A stretch of 10,045 nt of DNA. Origin: Streptomyces speibonae (GTDB taxonomy: Bacteria > Actinomycetota > Actinomycetes > Streptomycetales > Streptomycetaceae). This document shows, piece by piece, positions 5,050 to 10,045 of this stretch (position 1 is the first letter of the stretch; each line of letters begins with the position of its first letter). The translations under genes were made by a program, and so were the position numbers. The DNA lies in contig KL568533.1 in assembly GCA_000715605.1 (NCBI GenBank), positions 30,202 to 40,246 of the forward strand. Direction: 5' to 3'. The notes below the pieces were generated by a model, which was not told the origin of the DNA, did not search any database, and saw only the letters and a list, made by a program, of their open reading frames with translations.

Positions 5050-5817
5050 TCAGAGGAACTTCGCCTTGCCGGGGCCTTCCTCGACGAAGCTGCGCATCCC
5101 GCGTTCCCGGTCCTCCGTGGCGAACAGGCCCGCGAACCAGTTGCGTTCGACGGCGAGGCCGGTCTCGATGTCCGTCTCGAGGCCGGCGTCGACCGACTCC
5201 TTGGCCGCGCGCAGTGCGATCGCCGGGCCCTGGGCGAGCTTCGCCGCCCACGTGTGCGCCTGCGCGTAGACCTCGTCGGCGGGGACCACGCGGTCCACCA
5301 GGCCGAGCGTCAGCGCCTCGTCGGCCCGGACCTGGCGGCCGGTGAAGATGAGGTCCTTGGCCCGGGAGGGGCCGATCAGCCGGGACAGCCGCTGGGTGCC
5401 GCCCGCGCCCGGGATCAGCCCGAGCAGGATCTCGGGCTGGCCGAGCTTGGCGTTCTCCCCGGCGATGCGGTAGTCGGCGCAGAGCGCGAGTTCGCAGCCA
5501 CCCCCGAGCGCGTAGCCGGTGACGGCGGCGACGACCGGCTTGGGGATGCGGGCCACGGCGGTGAAGGAGTCCTGCAGGGCGCGGGCCCGCGCGATCATCG
5601 CCGCGTGGTCCATCGCCTGCATCTCCTTGATGTCCGCGCCCGCCGCGAACACCTTCTCGCCGCCGTAGATCACCACGGCGCGCACGTCCTCGCGGCGCGT
5701 GGCCTCCTCGGCGAGTTCCTTCAGACGGTCCTGCGTGGCGACGTCCAGCGCGTTCATGGGCGGCCGGTCCAGCCGGAGCGTGCCGACGCCTTCGGCGACT
5801 TCGAGATGTACGGTCAT
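5050..5817 (-). CDS. Enoyl-CoA hydratase/isomerase family protein (crotonase)
   Basis: A 255-residue cytoplasmic crotonase, full length for the family, predicted to hydrate trans-2-enoyl-CoA in fatty-acid or related acyl-CoA breakdown. The oxyanion-hole segment is FAAGADIKEM (57-66) with the second backbone donor in YALGGGCELALCADYRIA. Both catalytic glutamates of true hydratases are present: E109 (GGGCEL) and E129 (LGQPEILLGLIPGAGGTQRL). This makes hydratase activity likely rather than a diverged crotonase. The ATG start at 5815-5817 lacks a Shine-Dalgarno. A TAnnnT-type -10 (TAACCT, 5824-5829) ends six bases before the ATG, which suggests a leaderless transcript. There is no neighbouring acyl-CoA dehydrogenase or thiolase, so the pathway cannot be deduced locally. 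It lies 125 bases upstream of the HATPase gene on the same strand. Confidence 0.95.
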   Translation of the reverse strand: MTVHLEVAEGVGTLRLDRPPMNALDVATQDRLKELAEEATRREDVRAVVIYGGEKVFAAGADIKEMQAMDHAAMIARARALQDSFTAVARIPKPVVAAVTGYALGGGCELALCADYRIAGENAKLGQPEILLGLIPGAGGTQRLSRLIGPSRAKDLIFTGRQVRADEALTLGLVDRVVPADEVYAQAHTWAAKLAQGPAIALRAAKESVDAGLETDIETGLAVERNWFAGLFATEDRERGMRSFVEEGPGKAKFL

Positions 5818-5823
5818 GGCAGC

Positions 5824-5853
5824 AGGTTAACGGCCACTAACGCGCTCGGCGAA
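5824..5853 (-). promoter_or_regulatory. Putative leaderless promoter of the crotonase gene
   Basis: The minus strand reads TTCGCC (5848-5853), 18 bases, then TAACCT (5824-5829), then six bases to the ATG. The -10 is a good TAnnnT match; the -35 is weak. The six-base distance places the transcription start at or next to the A of the ATG. Confidence 0.4.
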
Positions 5854-5867
5854 GGTGCGGTCGGTCA

Positions 5868-5892
5868 CGCCCGGCCGGGGTCCGGCCGGGCG
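5868..5892 (-). terminator. Strong hairpin terminator after the second L,D-transpeptidase
   Basis: The 11-base arms at 5868-5878 and 5882-5892 are perfectly complementary, all G/C, around a three-base loop (5879-5881). The hairpin starts six bases beyond the stop codon of the minus-strand transpeptidase. It has no U tract, but its stability and position make it the clearest terminator in the window. It should insulate the crotonase gene from the transpeptidases. Confidence 0.75.
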
Positions 5893-5898
5893 CCGGGG

Positions 5899-7146
5899 TT
5901 ACTTCTTCCACTCCTCCCAGGACATGTTCCAGCCGTTGAGGCCGTTGTCCGGGGCGACGGTGGCGTCGTTGGAGTTCTTGACGATCACCACGTCGCCGAT
6001 CATGGAGTGCTCGTAGAACCAGGAGCCCGGTGCCTTCTTGTCCCAGCCGCCGCGCACGTCGCGCAGGCCGATGCAGCCGTGGCTGGCGTTGTAGTTGCCG
6101 AAGGCGCCGCCGCCCCAGTAGTTGCCGTGCAGGAAGGTGCCGGAGGTGGTCAGGCGCATGGCGTGCGGGACGTCCTTGATGTCGTACTCACCGCCGTAAC
6201 CGACCGTCTCGCCGTTCATCCGGGTCACCTTCAGCCGCTCGCTGATGACCATCTGGCCGTTCCAGGTCTCCATGCCGGCCTTGCCGGTGGTGACGGGGAT
6301 GGTCTTGATGACCTTGCCGTCCCGCTCGACCTTCATGGTCAGCTTCTTGGCGTCGACGACGGAGACCTGCTTGCGGCCGATGGTGAAGGAGACGGTCTTG
6401 TCCTGCTCGCCGTAGACGCCCTCGCGGCCCTCGACGCCGTCGAGGTTGAGGTCGACGGTGACCTTGGTGCCGGGCTTCCAGTACTTCTCGGGACGGAAGT
6501 CGAGGCGGTCGTTGCCGAACCAGTGGCCCTCGACCTCGACGGCCGGCTCGGTGGTGATGCGGATGGCCTTCTCGACGTCCTCCGGGTTGGTGATGCCCCG
6601 GGTGAAGCGCAGCGAGAACGGCATGCCGACGCCGACCTTGGAGCCGTCCTCGGGAGTGAAGGTGCCGACGAAGGTGTTCTTCGGCGTCAGGGTGGTGAAG
6701 CTGGAGTCCTCGGCGGCGGTGCGGCCCTCGGAGTCCTTGGCGACCGCGTGCACCGTGTACTTGGTGGCCGCGGCCAGGTGGGTGGACGGCGTCCAGGTGG
6801 CGCCGTCCTTGGATATCTCACCCTCGATCGCGTCGCCGTCGGGGTCCTTGACGACGACCTCGGTCAGCTTGCCCTTCGTCGCGTCGACCTTCAGCGCCCC
6901 GGTGGTCCTGACGGACTTCGCCCCGTCCTCGGGGGCGATGCCGATCACGGCCTCCGACTGCTTGCTCTGCGCCGCGCCGGCGGCCTTGTCCTTGCCCTTG
7001 CCGTCGCCCGAGCCGGATCCCTCGTCGGATCCTCCGCCGCCGCAGGCGGTGACCGCCAGCATCACTCCGAGCGCCAGCGCGGCGAGCTTTCTGCCGCCCC
7101 GCCCGCGCACGCCAATCGAAGCCCCCGATATCGGCCCCACGTTCAC
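5899..7146 (-). CDS. L,D-transpeptidase lipoprotein (Ig-like + YkuD), copy A
   Basis: A 415-residue exported lipoprotein predicted to form 3-3 peptidoglycan crosslinks. The signal peptide has basic residues (RGRGGRK), a hydrophobic core (LAALALGVML) and the lipobox VTAC, with C35 as lipidated residue. A Gly/Ser/Lys-rich linker follows (36-62), then two Ig-like domains (about 64-155 and 157-257) and the YkuD catalytic domain (about 258-396). Catalytic residues are H340 (FLHGNYW), H356 and C358 (SHGCIGLRD). The tail GWNMSWEEWKK resembles the C-terminal subdomain of mycobacterial LdtMt2-type enzymes, which share this Ig-Ig-YkuD layout. The start is GTG, with GGGGAG about six bases upstream and its own putative promoter at 7210-7238. 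It is the downstream member of a tandem pair; the copies share long identical stretches such as YWKPGTKVTVDLNL. Penicillin-insensitive, carbapenem-sensitive behaviour is typical of the family. Confidence 0.95.
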   Translation of the reverse strand: MNVGPISGASIGVRGRGGRKLAALALGVMLAVTACGGGGSDEGSGSGDGKGKDKAAGAAQSKQSEAVIGIAPEDGAKSVRTTGALKVDATKGKLTEVVVKDPDGDAIEGEISKDGATWTPSTHLAAATKYTVHAVAKDSEGRTAAEDSSFTTLTPKNTFVGTFTPEDGSKVGVGMPFSLRFTRGITNPEDVEKAIRITTEPAVEVEGHWFGNDRLDFRPEKYWKPGTKVTVDLNLDGVEGREGVYGEQDKTVSFTIGRKQVSVVDAKKLTMKVERDGKVIKTIPVTTGKAGMETWNGQMVISERLKVTRMNGETVGYGGEYDIKDVPHAMRLTTSGTFLHGNYWGGGAFGNYNASHGCIGLRDVRGGWDKKAPGSWFYEHSMIGDVVIVKNSNDATVAPDNGLNGWNMSWEEWKK

Positions 7147-7191
7147 TTGTTTCTCCCCTCGGCGGGCCTGGCCCGGCCCGCGCCCCCGCGC

Positions 7192-7209
7192 CCCTCGCGC
7201 TCACGAGGG
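7192..7209. repeat. Dyad at the expected transcription start of copy A
   Basis: CCCTCG (7192-7197) and CGAGGG (7204-7209) form a perfect six-base inverted repeat with a six-base centre. It lies immediately downstream of the TACTAT -10, so its centre falls near the expected +1. That position suits a repressor operator or a 5' mRNA hairpin; the sequence alone cannot decide. Confidence 0.45.
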
Positions 7210-7238
7210 ATAGTAACCACAGGCCAGAGGCGTTCGAA
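7210..7238 (-). promoter_or_regulatory. Putative promoter of transpeptidase copy A
   Basis: On the minus strand, TTCGAA (7233-7238), a 17-base spacer and TACTAT (7210-7215) lie about 63 bases before the GTG start. The -10 is an excellent TAnnnT match in a GC-rich setting; the -35 matches at only three positions. This argues that copy A is not solely dependent on read-through from the upstream paralogue. Confidence 0.5.
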
Positions 7239-7252
7239 GGGGCGGAAGTGTC

Positions 7253-7277
7253 ACCGTTCCGTTCCAACTTCAACGGT
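7253..7277 (-). terminator. Inverted repeat after transpeptidase copy B
   Basis: ACCGTT (7253-7258) and AACGGT (7272-7277) are perfect six-base complements with a 13-base spacer, 16 bases past the stop of copy B. The minus strand here also carries GGAAC twice in tandem (GGAACGGAAC). It may be a weak terminator or an operator for copy A. Confidence 0.35.
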
Positions 7278-7293
7278 CCGTGCGAGGGTTCGG

Positions 7294-8520
7294 TCAGCGC
7301 TGCTTCACCGCCCCGCCCGCCTTCCATTCCTTCCAGTTCATGTTCCAGCCGCCGAGACCGTTGTCCGGCGCCACCTTCTTGTCCTTGCTGTTGACGACCT
7401 CGACGACGTCACCGATGAGGCTGCGGTCGAAGAACCAGCCCGCCGGGGTGTCCGCGCCGCCGCCCTTCACGTCGCGCAGGCCGACGCAGCCGTGGCTGAC
7501 GTTGCTGCGGCCGAAGACATCGGGCTCGGCCCAGTAGTTGCCGTGCAGGAACGTGCCGGAGCTGGTCAGCCGGATGGCGTGCGGGACGTCGGGGATGTCG
7601 TACTCGCCGCCGAAGCCGACCGTGCGGCTGTTCATGCGCGTCACCTCGAGCATCTCGGTGATGACCATCTTCCCGTTGTACGTGGGGGTCTTCTTCGCCC
7701 CCGCCGTGACGGGCACGGTGGTCAGCAGCTCCCCGTCCCGGCGTACGCGCAGGGTGTGCGCGGCCGCGTCGACCACCGACACCTGGCTGCGGCCGACGGT
7801 GAAGGTGAAGGTGCGGTGCTGGAGCCCGTAGACGCCGGGGGCTCCCTCGACGTCGCGCAGGTTCAGGTCGACGGTGACCTTGGTGCCCGGTTTCCAGTAC
7901 CGCTCGGGCCGGAAGTCCAGGCGCGTGTCGCCGAACCAGTGCGGGCGGATCTCGACGGCCGGGCGGGCGGTGACGCGGACGGCGCGTTCGACGGCCGCGC
8001 GGTGGACGATCTTCCGGTTGAACTCCAGGGAGACGATCATGCCGGTGCCGACGGTGGAGCGGTCGTCGGGCGCCACATAGCCGATGAAGCGTTCCTCCGG
8101 GACATACGTGGTGAAGGTGGTGTGCCGGGCGGAACGGCGGCCCTCGCCGTCCACGGCCACCGCGTCCACGGTGTACTTCGCGGCCAGCGCCAGCCGGTCG
8201 TCCTCGGGCGTCCAGGTCAGCCCGTCGGCGGAGATACGGCCCGGTACGCGCGACTCCCGCGCGTCCTGGGACGCGACCGCCTTCACCGACTCCAGCCGCC
8301 CGTCCGGTACCCGCACCCGCAGCTTGGCGTCGGGGCGTACGTCCTCGCTGCCGTCGTCCGGCACCACCCGGATGACGTCCCCGCGGCCCGGCGGCCCGAA
8401 CGCCCCCTCGATGGGGCCGTCCGCGGTACACCCGACGGTCCCGGTCAGCAGTCCTGCCCATGTCAGTACGACGGCCAGTGCGGCCCTCGCGCGCCGTGCG
8501 CGCCCTTGTACGTGCCTCAC
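7294..8520 (-). CDS. L,D-transpeptidase lipoprotein (Ig-like + YkuD), copy B
   Basis: A 408-residue paralogue of the next gene downstream, with the same layout: signal peptide with Arg-rich start (RARRARAA) and hydrophobic core (LAVVLTWAGLL), candidate lipidated C31, two Ig-like domains, and a YkuD domain from about residue 244. Catalytic residues are H326 (FLHGNYW), H343 and C345 (SHGCVGLRD). The lipobox is TVGC, with Thr at -3 instead of Leu/Val/Ile, so lipidation is less certain than in copy A. Other differences are the lack of a Gly/Ser-rich linker after C31 and one extra residue between the first His and the catalytic Cys. The GTG start (8518-8520) is chosen because it gives a compact signal peptide; upstream sequence is shadow. 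Its ribosome site is weak (GGG about six bases upstream). It is divergent from glgX, and the gap to copy A is 147 bases. Confidence 0.92.
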   Translation of the reverse strand: MRHVQGRARRARAALAVVLTWAGLLTGTVGCTADGPIEGAFGPPGRGDVIRVVPDDGSEDVRPDAKLRVRVPDGRLESVKAVASQDARESRVPGRISADGLTWTPEDDRLALAAKYTVDAVAVDGEGRRSARHTTFTTYVPEERFIGYVAPDDRSTVGTGMIVSLEFNRKIVHRAAVERAVRVTARPAVEIRPHWFGDTRLDFRPERYWKPGTKVTVDLNLRDVEGAPGVYGLQHRTFTFTVGRSQVSVVDAAAHTLRVRRDGELLTTVPVTAGAKKTPTYNGKMVITEMLEVTRMNSRTVGFGGEYDIPDVPHAIRLTSSGTFLHGNYWAEPDVFGRSNVSHGCVGLRDVKGGGADTPAGWFFDRSLIGDVVEVVNSKDKKVAPDNGLGGWNMNWKEWKAGGAVKQR

Positions 8521-8548
8521 GCGGTACCCAACGACGGGCCTCGGCTCC

Positions 8549-8580
8549 GGGAAACGACCATGCCGCCCCCCGGGGAAACG
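8549..8580. repeat. Direct repeat GGGAAACG in the divergent transpeptidase/glgX region
   Basis: GGGAAACG occurs at 8549-8556 and again at 8573-8580, 24 bases apart, each preceded by CC or CCG. The pair sits between the two divergent start codons. It could be a double binding site for a regulator shared by copy B and glgX, or an ECF-type -35 element. No -10 box was convincing in either direction across the 187-base region. Confidence 0.35.
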
Positions 8581-8707
8581 TGAGTGCGAGCCGCGCTCTG
8601 GGCAGAACAGTGGGAGGACGACGCGCCGGGGAGCCACGGCCGAGCCGCTGAACGGGCCGCCACCCCCTGTCCGCCGCCGTCCCCCACGAGCCGCGGGAGG
8701 CTGACAG

Positions 8708-10045
8708 GTGTCCAGCGCAGCCGAGCAGGAGGCGGTGGCCGGAGAGCGGGCCACCGGGGACGGACACCCGGCCGCCGTCGTGAACGGCGCGCGGCCGGCG
8801 CCGCCCGTCCCCACGGTGCCCGTGCGGCCGGGCCGGCCGACGCCGCTGGGTGCCCGGTTCCGGGTGGGCCCGGACGGGGTGGCGGGGACCAACTTCGCGT
8901 TGTGGGCGGGCGGCGCGGAGGGCGTCGAGCTGTGCCTGTTCGACGAGCACGGCAGGGAGAGCAGGGCCCGGCTCACCGAGCTGACGCACGGCATCTGGCA
9001 CGGCTTCGTGCCGGGGGTGCGTCCCGGCCGGCGCTACGGCTACCGGGTGCACGGCCGCTGGGACCCGTGGACCGGCGCCCGCTGGAATCCGGCGAAGCTG
9101 CTCCTCGATCCCTACGCCCGCGCGGTGGACGCCGGCCCGGGCGACGACTACGGCTCGCTGCCGCCGGAGGTGTACGGGCACGTCCGGGACTGGCCGGAGC
9201 AGCATGTCGCGGACACCGTGCGCGACGACCGGGACTCGGCCCCGTACGTCCCCAAGGGGGTGGTCGTCCACGATGACGGCCCCGACGACGAATGGGCCGA
9301 CGACCGCCGGCCGAAGACACCGTGGGCGGACTCCGTCATCTACGAGCTGCACGTCAAGGGCTTCACACAGCGCCACCCCGGCATACCCGAGGAGCTGCGC
9401 GGCACCTACGCGGGGCTGGCGCACCCCGCCGCGATCGCGCATCTGACCGCGCTCGGGGTCACGGCCGTGGAGCTGCTGCCGGTGCACCAGTTCGCCCACG
9501 AGGACCATCTGCTGCGCCGGGGGCTGCGCAACTACTGGGGCTACAACTCCATCGGCTACTTCGCCCCGCACGCCGGCTACGCGGCCTCCGGGACGGCCGG
9601 GCAGCAGGTCGGCGAGTTCAAGCGGATGGTGCGCGCCCTGCACGCGGCCGGGATCGAGGTGATCCTCGACGTGGTCTACAACCACACCGCGGAGGCGGGC
9701 GAGCTGGGCCCCACCCTGTCCCTGAAGGGCATCGACAACCGCGGCTACTACCGCCTCCAGCCCGACGCCCGCAGATACGCCGACTACACCGGCTGCGGCA
9801 ACACCCTGCACGTCGTGCAGCCGCACGTGCTGCGACTGATCACGGACTCCCTGCGCTACTGGGTGACGGAGATGGGCGTCGACGGCTTCCGCTTCGACCT
9901 GGCGGCCGCGCTGGCCCGTTCGATGCACGACGTCGACATGCTGTCGCCGTTCCTCGCGGTGATCGCGCAGGACCCGGTGCTGCGCCGGGTGAAGCTGATC
10001 GCCGAGCCGTGGGACGTCGGCTCCGGCGGCTATCAGGTGGGCGCG
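8708..10045 (+). CDS. glgX: Glycogen debranching enzyme GlgX (5' part, runs off the window)
   Basis: The first 446 codons of a GH13 isoamylase-type debranching enzyme, which hydrolyses alpha-1,6 branches of glycogen-derived limit dextrins in the cytoplasm. The start is GTG, with GGGAGG (8695-8700) seven bases upstream. A disordered Ala/Pro-rich leader of about 40 residues precedes the CBM48-type domain (GARFRVGPDGVAGTNFALWA onward). The GH13 barrel begins near VIYELHVKGFTQRHPGI. Conserved regions are visible: region I DVVYNH (D321, H326), region II GFRFDLA (R395, nucleophile D397) and region III LIAEPWDVG (acid/base E433). Region IV and the C-terminal domain lie beyond the window. Length and motifs fit GlgX/TreX rather than branching enzyme GlgB. 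The frame is open to the last base with no defect. It is divergent from the transpeptidases, sharing their 187-base upstream region. Confidence 0.96.
   Translation, partial: MSSAAEQEAVAGERATGDGHPAAVVNGARPAPPVPTVPVRPGRPTPLGARFRVGPDGVAGTNFALWAGGAEGVELCLFDEHGRESRARLTELTHGIWHGFVPGVRPGRRYGYRVHGRWDPWTGARWNPAKLLLDPYARAVDAGPGDDYGSLPPEVYGHVRDWPEQHVADTVRDDRDSAPYVPKGVVVHDDGPDDEWADDRRPKTPWADSVIYELHVKGFTQRHPGIPEELRGTYAGLAHPAAIAHLTALGVTAVELLPVHQFAHEDHLLRRGLRNYWGYNSIGYFAPHAGYAASGTAGQQVGEFKRMVRALHAAGIEVILDVVYNHTAEAGELGPTLSLKGIDNRGYYRLQPDARRYADYTGCGNTLHVVQPHVLRLITDSLRYWVTEMGVDGFRFDLAAALARSMHDVDMLSPFLAVIAQDPVLRRVKLIAEPWDVGSGGYQVGA

Noticed and set aside
4825..8583. A 1252-codon open frame on the plus strand
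   Set aside because: It lies antisense to the crotonase and both transpeptidases. Its internal similarity between two segments simply mirrors the paralogy of the transpeptidases, and it has no domain-like motifs. Long antisense frames are expected at this GC content.
8521..8994. N-terminal extension of transpeptidase copy B
   Set aside because: It would overlap the glgX start antisense and bury the signal peptide; the GTG at 8520 gives a normal export signal.

Overview
The window is a high-GC actinobacterial chromosome segment, almost certainly Streptomyces. The evidence is strong G/C preference at third codon positions, GTG and TTG starts, compact gene packing, a glyA-sdaA neighbourhood, a small EF-hand protein, an isolated HATPase-type regulator, and paired Ig-like/YkuD L,D-transpeptidase lipoproteins next to glgX. 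No phage integrase, transposase, CRISPR array, tRNA or rRNA is visible. This looks like ordinary core chromosome with a few unusual regulatory details.

Layout, left to right. (1) Positions 1-1605, plus strand: the 3' end of glyA (serine hydroxymethyltransferase), then a 121-base spacer holding two strong inverted repeats, then sdaA (Fe-S L-serine ammonia-lyase). Together they link the glycine/serine one-carbon pool to pyruvate. (2) 1686-2243, plus: a compact GH25 muramidase-like protein with no signal peptide and some atypical codons. Its stop codon shares a CTAG with the convergent stop of a 74-residue two-EF-hand protein (2240-2464, minus). (3) 2513-4130: a MerR-family regulator (minus) and a GNAT-like protein (plus), divergent and separated by 49 bases. 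The gap holds a MerR-type promoter with a 19-base spacer, and the regulator's mRNA appears to be leaderless. (4) 4131-4924: a convergent, hairpin-rich spacer and a HATPase anti-sigma-like protein (minus). (5) 5050-5817, minus: an enoyl-CoA hydratase/crotonase, also possibly leaderless. (6) 5899-8520, minus: two tandem paralogous lipoprotein-type L,D-transpeptidases, each with its own intergenic signals. (7) 8708 to the right edge, plus: the N-terminal 446 codons of glgX, a glycogen debranching enzyme, divergent from the transpeptidases across 187 bases.

Functionally the window mixes amino-acid catabolism (glyA, sdaA), cell-wall remodelling (GH25 and two transpeptidases), signalling (EF-hand, MerR, HATPase) and carbon storage (glgX). 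I see no single operon-like system tying these together. The features most worth a second look are the structured glyA-sdaA leader, the MerR/GNAT divergent control region, the leaderless GH25 enzyme with its shared stop codon, the structured 4131-4261 spacer that may be a dispersed Streptomyces repeat, and the diverged transpeptidase pair.
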